Shown here: positions 9,639 through 17,122 of the stretch, in pieces | Layout of the letters: each line of letters opens with the position of its first letter | How positions within the stretch are numbered: the stretch's first letter is position 1 | Source of the DNA: an uncultured Paracoccaceae bacterium | Lineage (GTDB): Bacteria > Pseudomonadota > Alphaproteobacteria > Rhodobacterales > Rhodobacteraceae | Assembly (NCBI GenBank): GCA_947492585.1 | Contig: CANLND010000018.1 | Location: 25,516 to 89,515 of the forward strand | Reading direction: 5' to 3' | Length of the DNA stretch: 64,000 bases | The notes under the pieces: model-generated | The model's database searches: none | Seen by the model: only the letters and a program-made list of their open reading frames with translations | What the model was told of the DNA's origin: nothing | Made by a program: the position numbers and the translations under genes

Positions 9639-11792
9639 CTATCGGTATCCTGCAACCGTCTGCCGTCGGCGGCGATACAAACCCGCCCATTTGCGCACCG
9701 TTGTCAGCGGTGGAACGGTGGCCTCAGCCCGCTCGGTGGTCCCCACATCCATTTGGAACCGTTGCAAACGTGGCCCCAATGACGCCAACCCGTAGATCGA
9801 AGCCGCCTGTTCACGCGCCCAATCCACCTGCGCCTGTGTGCCTGCGGGATCCGCGCGCATCTGCGCCAGAACAGCGGCGGTGTCTGTGGGGTCACAATAG
9901 TGCGCCATATCCCCAAAGGTGCCGCGCAATCGCGGGTCCAAAATACAGGCACAGCCAGATAGCATCGCTTCCACCACCGTGCGGCCAAAGGCTTCGGTCA
10001 GATTGGGGTGGTAGTGATAGACAAACACATCCAGCGAGTTCAAAAACGCCACCACCGGAGCGCCGCCAAAAGGCACAATATCCCAATGCTCAACCGCGGC
10101 GCCTTTTGCGGCAAGCGCATCGGTCGGGCAGCCCAGCAGGCGGACCGTGGTCTTTGAATGCACAGGAAGAGCGGCATTGATTTCAGCCCCCGTTGCCGGG
10201 AATTTCAACGGATCCGCACGCCCATGACGGCCAATCACCGTGTGATCCTGTTGGAAAATTTTGCGCTGCGTCGGCCATTCGTTGGTGTCAAAAATATTGG
10301 GCCAATCTTCTGACGTCATCCGCAGAAGCGGCGCAAAGCTGGCCAGCTGTTGCCGCACTCCGGGCGCGATGGGCGCAAACCACGGCACCTTGGCCAAGCC
10401 AAGCGCCCGCTGCGCACGCCGGACGGTCGCTATTGGATCATATTCAAGCGATCCATCGTTTCGAAACGGCGCGTGATGGGCCACAACAATCGCACGCTCC
10501 ACCTGCAGCTGCGCCTGTTCTTCAATGCCATGAAAAAACACCAACGGATGGTGCAAAAACGCCAGTGGCGCACACACGACCTGTTTCGGGTTGATCGCTG
10601 TCACCCCCTCCAGAGTCAGCAAGGCCTGCGCCGCTGGGTTCATTACATCGCGACTGTCATCCAGATAACAAGAGCGCACAAACAGCACCCCCACCCGCAG
10701 ACCAAGCCCAGCCAACCCTTTGACATCGGTCACAAGAGCCGATGTTGCCCCGCCCGCAAACCGGCCGTCCGCCACCACCACCACATCAAGGGACGGCGCA
10801 GGCTGGTCGGTTGCGGCGCGTTTGGACGTCTTAGGCGGACGCAGGCGATGCCACATATCCATTGCCAGCCGCCCAACAAGATCCGCGATCACCGGTGGCG
10901 AAGCCCGAAAACACGCCAGCGCAGCCCCTATATTGCGATCGCGTTTGGCATCAATCAACCGCCGCCACGCCCATTTCTTTTGCTGTTCCAACAGGTGCGC
11001 TTTGAGTGCGTAAGTGGTTTCCATATCCAATCCAGACACCGCCAACAGCGCGCGATCCGCCGCGATCAGATGTTCATGCGCCTGAGTTGGATGTTCACCC
11101 GACAGCGAATTTGCCCGCACCACCGCCACATAGCCGGCAGGATCCGTCAGCACAAATTCAGCCCCCAAAATCAATGCACGCGCATACAGAACGTAATCTT
11201 CACCCAGCCGAATTTCGGGCGCATACCGCAAAGCGTGATCGTTGAGAAATTTCCGCGACATCAGAGGTTTCAAAAACCCCAGTTCACGGCGTCCACCCTG
11301 CGTGGTCGACAGATTGGCCGTAACAAACTGGGCCGCATTCAGTCGAATATGACCGATGTCCGTCTGTGACCACATCCGATGGCGTGGGCCTTCGGGCGTC
11401 TCTGCGTCCACTTTGAACAAGTCATCCGCAACAAAATCCGCGCCGCTTGTGATTGCTACCCCCATCAGGGTTCGCAGCCGTTCAGGATCCATAAAATCGT
11501 CGGAATCCAAAACCGTAACCCATGGTGCAGTACAATGCTCTAAGGCCCGATTGCGCGCCTGCGCCGGGCCGGTATTGTGGGGCTGCTTCATCACCCGCAC
11601 CCGCGGGTCCGCCGCCGCGATCTGTTCGGCGACGGCCACGCTCCCATCGGTTGACGCGTCATCTACAACGATCACTTCTACCGGCAGGGTCTGCTCCAAG
11701 GCGCTATTGATTGCGCGTGCCAGCGTGGTCTCCGCGTTCCAGGCGGCAATCACCACCGAGACGTGCGGGGGCTCATGAACGGCGCTGGTCAT
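9639..11792 (-). CDS. Two-domain glycosyltransferase: GT2 N-terminal plus GT4-like C-terminal domain
   Basis: The 717-residue protein is about twice the usual size. Residues 1-310 are a GT2 domain (SVVIAAWNAETTLARAINSAL, VVDDASTDGS, VLDSDD, then FLKPLMSRKFL and GEDYVLYARALILG), paralogous to the protein at 12703 and to ExoO. After a basic linker, residues about 335-700 look like a GT-B family 4 transferase, with GRHGRADPLKFP and EAFGRTVVEAMLSGCACIL, the E-x7-E motif. The start overlaps the exoK-like stop as ATGA. A fused enzyme could add two consecutive sugars of the repeat unit, which is inference. Confidence 0.88.
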   Translation of the reverse strand: MTSAVHEPPHVSVVIAAWNAETTLARAINSALEQTLPVEVIVVDDASTDGSVAVAEQIAAADPRVRVMKQPHNTGPAQARNRALEHCTAPWVTVLDSDDFMDPERLRTLMGVAITSGADFVADDLFKVDAETPEGPRHRMWSQTDIGHIRLNAAQFVTANLSTTQGGRRELGFLKPLMSRKFLNDHALRYAPEIRLGEDYVLYARALILGAEFVLTDPAGYVAVVRANSLSGEHPTQAHEHLIAADRALLAVSGLDMETTYALKAHLLEQQKKWAWRRLIDAKRDRNIGAALACFRASPPVIADLVGRLAMDMWHRLRPPKTSKRAATDQPAPSLDVVVVADGRFAGGATSALVTDVKGLAGLGLRVGVLFVRSCYLDDSRDVMNPAAQALLTLEGVTAINPKQVVCAPLAFLHHPLVFFHGIEEQAQLQVERAIVVAHHAPFRNDGSLEYDPIATVRRAQRALGLAKVPWFAPIAPGVRQQLASFAPLLRMTSEDWPNIFDTNEWPTQRKIFQQDHTVIGRHGRADPLKFPATGAEINAALPVHSKTTVRLLGCPTDALAAKGAAVEHWDIVPFGGAPVVAFLNSLDVFVYHYHPNLTEAFGRTVVEAMLSGCACILDPRLRGTFGDMAHYCDPTDTAAVLAQMRADPAGTQAQVDWAREQAASIYGLASLGPRLQRFQMDVGTTERAEATVPPLTTVRKWAGLYRRRRQTVAGYR

Positions 11793-12604
11793 TGCAAATC
11801 CGTCTGATCAGAACATTGCGCGCCGGTGTCTCCTTTGGGGCGGTAGGATAGGCAATAATAGTGCGCCGAGGCTTGTGTATCCTTTGGGGCGACACCAGAC
11901 CAATCGCGCTGCGCATTGGCTCCGCCCCACAGGTTTATATATACTTTTTGCGGCAATTGCGGGATTTCAAATTCCGCACTGGTGACCCGTAAAATTTCAA
12001 CCCCATCCACAAACCAGGTTAAACTGTCAGGTTGCCAGTCAAAGGCATATAGATGCGGCGCCTCCGCCGCGTCAAAGCCGAGATCAATCCAGCGCCCCGG
12101 AAGCTTTTTGCCATCCGCAAATCGGTTCACCCATATCTTGCGGGTGTCACGGCCCAGAAATTCGATGTCAATTTCATCATGTGCGGTTTTCTGCTGCGCG
12201 CCGGTATAGGTGAAAAAGGATGAAATCACACCCTCGCCCTTTGCCGGAATCATGATCACCTCATAGCGGCCAAAATGGGTCCGCTTGCGACGCTGAAGTT
12301 CCGATCCGATAAAGTCTTTACCGACCTTCTCCTCGGCTGGAAGCAGGTTCAAAACCACAGATTCATTTTCAAAATCAAAATAGATCGCCTTGCGGCGCCA
12401 CGCGGTTCGAAATCCCGGTGATTTGATGGTGAAATTTGACACAAACCACGCAGGCGAAGCCAAATCCCCCATGCGTGACAAAAAACCAGACGCGGTGGTT
12501 TCGGCCCCTACAGGGCCAGACAACAGACAGATCACTGCGGCCAGTCTGGCGCCCAATCCTAGAGATTTCAGGCGCCCGAACGGAAAGAGGTTGCAAAAAA
12601 CCAT
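11789..12604 (-). CDS. exoK: Secreted GH16 beta-glycanase (ExoK-like)
   Basis: The 271-residue protein has a signal peptide (MVFCNLFPFGRLKSLGLGARLAAVICLLSGPVGA) and a single GH16 domain with HDEIDIEFLGRDTRKIWVN, matching the Glu-x-Asp-x-x-Glu active site. The start at 12604 follows GAGGA; a longer in-frame start at 12715 would place the signal peptide internally and overlap the divergent gene. ExoK of Sinorhizobium is an endo-1,3-1,4-beta-glycanase that shortens succinoglycan during synthesis. Here it heads an operon with the fused glycosyltransferase and a sulfotransferase, so its substrate is probably the local EPS. Its domain resembles the N-terminal domain of the 1649-residue protein at 524-5473. 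Confidence 0.88.
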   Translation of the reverse strand: MVFCNLFPFGRLKSLGLGARLAAVICLLSGPVGAETTASGFLSRMGDLASPAWFVSNFTIKSPGFRTAWRRKAIYFDFENESVVLNLLPAEEKVGKDFIGSELQRRKRTHFGRYEVIMIPAKGEGVISSFFTYTGAQQKTAHDEIDIEFLGRDTRKIWVNRFADGKKLPGRWIDLGFDAAEAPHLYAFDWQPDSLTWFVDGVEILRVTSAEFEIPQLPQKVYINLWGGANAQRDWSGVAPKDTQASAHYYCLSYRPKGDTGAQCSDQTDLQ

Positions 12605-12702
12605 AGCACAGGGTCCTCTCGGATGAACAAATTCGCCAGGGGTATTACAACCCTGAATTCGTGGAGATCTCCTTAAATGCCATTTCACGGTAGTGCAGGC
12701 TA

Positions 12703-13644
12703 ATGATTGACGCAACGGTGATCATAGCGGCGTGGAACGCAGAAAATGAGCTGACCCGCAGCGTCGCCAGCGCCTTGGCGCAACAGGACGTGACAGTGGA
12801 AGTGATCATCGTCGACGATGCATCAACCGATGGGACCCTGCTCGTCGCACGGGGACTGGAACAACAGGACCCCCGCGTCCGTGTGCACGCGTTATCAGAA
12901 AACGGAGGCCCATCGGCGGCGCGCAATGCTGCGCTAGACCTGGCCACGGGCCGCTGGGTTGTTGTGCTGGATTCTGATGATCAAATGCTGCCCCACCGTA
13001 TCGCTGACATGATGGCCTGCGCACAGCACACTGCCGCGGACTGCGTGTTTGACAATCTGCAATCGGTAGACGCAGCCGGGCAAACCCTGGGCCCGCCGCA
13101 TTTGTCTGCCCCAGATTGTCCCGGTACGGCGCAACATTGGAGCCTGTCCCATTTTTTGACCGGCAATCAGGCCGACCCAAAACATCCCAGTCTTGGTTTT
13201 CTCAAACCTCTGATATCGCGCAGCTATCTGGAGAAACATCAGATCAGATACGATCCCACACTGCGCAATGGCGAAGACTTTCACCTGGTTCTTGCGCTGT
13301 TGCTTGCGCAGGGGCAGCTTTGGTATCTGCCGCGCGCGGGCTATCTCTACACGCGCCGCTCCGGGTCGGTTTCAAGCCGTCTGAACCCTGATCATGTCGC
13401 AGCGTTGCTGCGCGCGGGGCGCGCGGTGCTCAAGTCACATGAGGCGGTTTTATCAGAGCACAACACCCAACTGCTGACGCGCCGACTGCAGCGCATTGCG
13501 GACTTGTCCTGTGCCGAGGAGACATTACAGGCCCTACGCTACGGTCGCCTGATCACAGCTGCCCGAGTTTTTGCACGACGCCCGCGCGCTGGCAGACGGC
13601 TTGTGGTCCAGATATGGGCGGCTATACGGAATCGGTTCCGTTAA
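12703..13644 (+). CDS. GT2 glycosyltransferase (ExoO-like)
   Basis: The 313-residue GT-A enzyme has VTVIIAAWNAENELTRSVASAL, VDDASTDGT, VLDSDD (metal-binding DxD) and LGFLKPLISRSYLEKHQIRYD with GEDFHLVLAL. These last motifs are shared with the N-terminal half of the 717-residue protein and are typical of the ExoO branch of succinoglycan glucosyltransferases. It is divergent from the exoK-like gene with 98 bp between the starts. It probably adds a glucose-like residue to the lipid-linked oligosaccharide at the cytoplasmic face. The exact linkage cannot be assigned. Confidence 0.87.
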   Translation: MIDATVIIAAWNAENELTRSVASALAQQDVTVEVIIVDDASTDGTLLVARGLEQQDPRVRVHALSENGGPSAARNAALDLATGRWVVVLDSDDQMLPHRIADMMACAQHTAADCVFDNLQSVDAAGQTLGPPHLSAPDCPGTAQHWSLSHFLTGNQADPKHPSLGFLKPLISRSYLEKHQIRYDPTLRNGEDFHLVLALLLAQGQLWYLPRAGYLYTRRSGSVSSRLNPDHVAALLRAGRAVLKSHEAVLSEHNTQLLTRRLQRIADLSCAEETLQALRYGRLITAARVFARRPRAGRRLVVQIWAAIRNRFR

Positions 13645-13926
13645 CTCCCCTGCGCGGGCCGATCATGCCCAAATTTCTGACAATTTGCCAAAATTTCGAC
13701 ATTTGACGCAAATTGACGAACAATTCCCCCCTATAAGATAGAGTTTTATTCCCACTTCGGACCTTTTTCCCTTGCAAAAGAGTTAAAGAGCCACCTAAAA
13801 TTTTAACGACACTACACCTTTTTTTATTGTGGTGTCGAGTTTGAGGCGATTCACGCACGAGTTGTGCGCGCTGAACCCATTGAGTGGTGAGTGAATTGGG
13901 TAACGAGTTCTCGGGGGAGGGGACAA

Positions 13927-14610
13927 GTGATTGATCAACGAACAGCCTATTGGGGTGCCGGCACAAACGCCGCGCATCAACAGAAACCTTTTGCCTTCGC
14001 GATTAAGCGATTTTACGATATCTGCGTTGGGCTTCTAATGCTTGTGCTCTTTGCGCCTTTGATGCTGTTGATCGCAATTGTGATTGCGTACAAAGATGGC
14101 TGGGGTGTCATCTATGGGCATGAACGCGTCGGGCTGCACGGGCGCAAGTTCAAATGCTGGAAATTTCGCACCATGTCAAAGGACGCGGACACCCGGCTTG
14201 ATGATATTCTGGAGCGCGATCCAGAAGCACGACGCGAATGGGACGCCTATCAAAAACTGCGCAAAGATCCGCGGATCATTCCGGGCATCGGGGAACGTCT
14301 GCGCAAACTCAGCTTGGATGAGCTGCCGCAAATCTGGAACGTCATTCGCGGTGACATGAGCATTGTCGGCGCCCGCCCTGTGACGTTTAAGGAGTTGAGC
14401 CGCTACAACAGCGCCGCGCTAAAATACACACAAATGCGTCCGGGTCTGACCGGCCCATGGCAGGCGGGCGAACGCTCAGATGGCACGTATGCCTCTCGTG
14501 TGGCTATCGATGTGGAATATTTTGAAAACTGGTCGCTGATGGGAGATATCAGCATTACCTTGCGCACAGCACGCATGATGCTGTCTGGCAATAGTTCTGG
14601 GGCGTGCTAA
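13927..14610 (+). CDS. exoY: Undecaprenyl-phosphate sugar-1-phosphate transferase (ExoY-like priming enzyme)
   Basis: The 227-residue protein has one N-terminal membrane segment (ICVGLLMLVLFAPLMLLIAIVIAY) followed by the bacterial sugar transferase domain: VIYGHERVGLHGRKFKCWKFRTM, then LRKLSLDELPQIWNVIRGDMSIVGARPV and MRPGLTGPWQ. The family transfers sugar-1-phosphate, galactose-1-phosphate in ExoY, to undecaprenyl phosphate and starts repeat-unit assembly. I chose the GTG at 13927 because GGGAGGGGACAA precedes it; an in-frame ATG at 13891 lacks such a site. A perfect palindrome covers its stop codon. The 282-bp upstream interval has no gene and probably holds its promoter. Confidence 0.92.
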   Translation: MIDQRTAYWGAGTNAAHQQKPFAFAIKRFYDICVGLLMLVLFAPLMLLIAIVIAYKDGWGVIYGHERVGLHGRKFKCWKFRTMSKDADTRLDDILERDPEARREWDAYQKLRKDPRIIPGIGERLRKLSLDELPQIWNVIRGDMSIVGARPVTFKELSRYNSAALKYTQMRPGLTGPWQAGERSDGTYASRVAIDVEYFENWSLMGDISITLRTARMMLSGNSSGAC

Positions 14611-14624
14611 CCAAATTTGGTTAG
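14607..14624. promoter_or_regulatory. Perfect 18-bp palindrome across the exoY stop codon
   Basis: CTAACCAAATTTGGTTAG is a perfect inverted repeat with no spacer, beginning in the last codons of exoY and containing its TAA. It is not followed by a T-run on either strand, so it is not a standard terminator. It could be a protein-binding site or an mRNA-end hairpin. Confidence 0.5.
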
Positions 14625-14649
14625 GACAAAATCGCCAAAGAACCCGCAA

Positions 14650-14889
14650 TCATCCTCGGACTTGGGGCCCGCGTACCATAGATTTAAGGTCCCAAGTCAA
14701 CGAGGAGCGAGATGGCTCTTCACTTTGTTCAGCTTCTGGACTGTTGGAACTGACCAAAAACAGGGTGACAGGTGCTGCAACAAGCCAAGCCCCACATACC
14801 CAAATCCAGACCGGACCGCCAACCGACACATAGCCAATCACAGCAAGAGCTGCGACCGCACCATATCCTTTTGCCAGCGCTTTGAACAT
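14650..14889 (-). CDS. Small membrane protein of unknown function
   Basis: A 79-residue reading frame whose ATG is preceded by AAGAGG at good spacing. It has two predicted membrane helices close together (VAALAVIGYVSVGGPVWIWV and CGAWLVAAPVTLFLV) and a charged, Ser/Glu-rich C-terminal tail. I do not recognise a family. It is convergent to exoY and stands alone between 14625 and 15129. The ribosome binding site and hydrophobic pattern favour a real gene, but with so short a frame this is uncertain. Confidence 0.5.
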   Translation of the reverse strand: MFKALAKGYGAVAALAVIGYVSVGGPVWIWVCGAWLVAAPVTLFLVSSNSPEAEQSEEPSRSSLTWDLKSMVRGPQVRG

Positions 14890-15129
14890 CCGAACCTCTT
14901 ACACTTCACTGCATCTGAACGCAGATTTGATGCACACGAATTACTACATTTGTTTATCTATTGATATATTCGCTTGAGATTTAGTCAACTCTCTAAGCAA
15001 ACACATCGGTTCATTTCTGCTGAATTTTCCGTAAAATTCGGCAAAAAAGCACCACCCCACGACAACAGTACAGCAAAAACTGCGCCACACAGTGATACAC
15101 GTCACATTAGATAGATCTGGTGGTTTGTG

Positions 15130-16017
15130 TCAGCCCTGCCCATAGATCTGGGGCTGTGCCAGCGACAAACCGCCCGCGATCACCCCCAAATGCATCACGC
15201 CACGCAGCAGCCAGAAATTGCGATGGCGTGGCACCACGGCACAAATCAGCACTGCAATCAGGCACACCGCAAATTTCAGACCAGCGGTGGCGAGCAGGCC
15301 GAGCGTCGCCGCAAAACCGTCCGCCTGGGCGGCATGGCTTTGTCCGGCCCGAAATTTCCGGCGGAGCAACCAGCCCAGCTTGAGACGTGCCGGATCCACT
15401 TTTTCGTAGACATATGCGGTTTCGCAGCTGACAAATCGCGCCCCTTTGCGGCCCAGTCGAAAAAAGAATTCAGTATCTTCACCGCCCGAGGTGCCGCGCG
15501 CCAAATCAAAACGTTCCGTGCGCCATGCGGCCTCCCCCCAACGCAGCAATGCATTGCAGGTGTGTCCGGTTTCGACCTGCCCGCGCCGCAGAACGGGATG
15601 GTTTGAATGATGGTCCTGATCCCGCATCCAACTCGGCGCGTCTGCGCCATATTCGGCAAGCGCCGGTCCAAACACTGCGTCCGCACCGGTGTCTTGCGCG
15701 CAGCGCAGCAACTGCGCCAGCCAATCTGGCGCCGCGTGCTCATCATCGTCCAAAAACGCAATCCAATCTCCATCAGCCCGGTCAAGACAGGCATTTCGCG
15801 CAATCGAAATATTGCGCGCCGGAGCATGTACATAAATCAGATCCAGCGCCCCGCGCGCCGCCTCAACCGCGGTGCGACCACTGTCGGTGTCATCATTGTC
15901 TGCAACAATCACACGCAATTTTACATTCTCTGGCCTCTCAAGTGCCTGCAACGAGCGCAGGGTTTCCTGCACAGCAGGGCGGCGAAAAGTACACAAGGCG
16001 ATATCGATCCGTATCAT
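15130..16017 (-). CDS. exoM: GT2 glycosyltransferase (ExoM-like)
   Basis: The 295-residue protein has DIALCTFRRPAVQETLRSL, VIVADNDDTDSGR, NISIARNACLDRADGDWIAFLDDDE and TGHTCNALLRW, an order and spacing that match ExoM of the succinoglycan pathway. The last 60 residues contain hydrophobic segments (GVIAGGLSLAQ and others). The start overlaps the exoA stop by four bases (ATGA), so it is the last gene of the long leftward operon from 23934. In Sinorhizobium, ExoM adds a glucose to the growing lipid-linked oligosaccharide. That activity is inferred by resemblance only. Confidence 0.87.
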   Translation of the reverse strand: MIRIDIALCTFRRPAVQETLRSLQALERPENVKLRVIVADNDDTDSGRTAVEAARGALDLIYVHAPARNISIARNACLDRADGDWIAFLDDDEHAAPDWLAQLLRCAQDTGADAVFGPALAEYGADAPSWMRDQDHHSNHPVLRRGQVETGHTCNALLRWGEAAWRTERFDLARGTSGGEDTEFFFRLGRKGARFVSCETAYVYEKVDPARLKLGWLLRRKFRAGQSHAAQADGFAATLGLLATAGLKFAVCLIAVLICAVVPRHRNFWLLRGVMHLGVIAGGLSLAQPQIYGQG

Positions 16018-17069
16018 GGGCTGCGCTCCGTTCTGCGGTGTGACCCAAACCGGCCAAGCCCCGAAATCTGCACCAAAAATCCAAGTGCCCAGGCATTATG
16101 TGAAATCCCCAGTACGACACCGGCCCAAAGACCCGATATGTGCTTTAGCTGGAAAACCGCGACCACAGACACCAACGCCAACGCCGCAAGGTACAGACCG
16201 AGCCACAACAACGCAGCCGGCCAAATCGCCGCCAGAACGGCGCCCCCAATCATGCCGACAAAGTTGATCACCGGAATGACCTGCCGCAGTCGCGGCTTCA
16301 TCCGGTGTTTCATCACTGTGCGCGCGCGGCCACGACCATAGTTCCACGCCTGCCGCCACAAAGCGCGTGGCGTCGGGCGCATCACATAATCCATGCGGAT
16401 GGTGGCGTCCAACCAAACCCGCCCCCCGGCAAGACCCAACCGATGATCATATTCCGCGTCTTCATTGTGGCTGAAACTGCTGTCATAGCCGCCAATACGC
16501 TTGAACCAGTCCAGACGAAATCCGGCATGATGGGCGTGATCGACCCAGCCGGATCGCCGCCCGCCCCGATGCGCCGAGCCACCAGACCCAAGCGGCGTGT
16601 CGACAATCCATGCGGCCGCCTGCTGAAAGCCGCCCTGCCCCACCGCATCCATCGCCGTGGCGACCGACGCCGCATCCGGATGACGGGCCAGGCTCTCTGC
16701 CACGGCGCGCACATACCCAGCGGGGTAAATTGCATGCGCATCACACCGCACCAACACCTGATGCGCCGCCGTAGCATGGCGCGCCACAACCGCATTGATC
16801 GCCGCCGACTGGAGTTTTTGCGGATTGTGCATCACGCTGACATTGGGCGCTGATTGCGCAAAACCCCGAACCCGCGCCACCGTGTCATCATCGCTGCCCC
16901 CATCGGCGACAACAATCTGCACCTGCGTCATATAGGGGTCAGATCCAATCAATGACGCAAGGCAGGCTTCGATATGCGCCGCTTCGTTCAAGGTCGGAAT
17001 GGCGACAATCACCTGTTGCGGCTCAAAACTCACCTTGTTCAGCGGCGCAACGGACTCTCCATCTGGCAT
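16014..17069 (-). CDS. exoA: Membrane-anchored GT2 glycosyltransferase (ExoA-like)
   Basis: The 351-residue protein has VIVAIPTLNEAAHIEACLASL, VVADGGSDDDTVARVR, LVRCDAHAIYP, the FKRIGGYDSSFSHNEDAEYDHRL segment, and QAWNYGRGRARTVMKHRMKPRLRQ before three or four C-terminal membrane helices. This is the ExoA pattern: a beta-1,3-glucosyltransferase adding the second sugar of succinoglycan. It lies between exoP and exoM and overlaps exoM by ATGA. The cytoplasmic catalytic domain would act on undecaprenyl-linked sugar made by ExoY. Confidence 0.9.
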   Translation of the reverse strand: MPDGESVAPLNKVSFEPQQVIVAIPTLNEAAHIEACLASLIGSDPYMTQVQIVVADGGSDDDTVARVRGFAQSAPNVSVMHNPQKLQSAAINAVVARHATAAHQVLVRCDAHAIYPAGYVRAVAESLARHPDAASVATAMDAVGQGGFQQAAAWIVDTPLGSGGSAHRGGRRSGWVDHAHHAGFRLDWFKRIGGYDSSFSHNEDAEYDHRLGLAGGRVWLDATIRMDYVMRPTPRALWRQAWNYGRGRARTVMKHRMKPRLRQVIPVINFVGMIGGAVLAAIWPAALLWLGLYLAALALVSVVAVFQLKHISGLWAGVVLGISHNAWALGFLVQISGLGRFGSHRRTERSP

Positions 17070-17122
17070 CAGTTTGGCTTCCCTTCGAAAGTTGCGTGAA
17101 CGTCTGATGGCCTACTCGCCGA

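Noticed and set aside
10350..11369. Plus-strand frame of 339 codons opposite the GT2-GT4 fusion
   Set aside because: Arg/His/Gln-rich antisense shadow of a well-supported gene.
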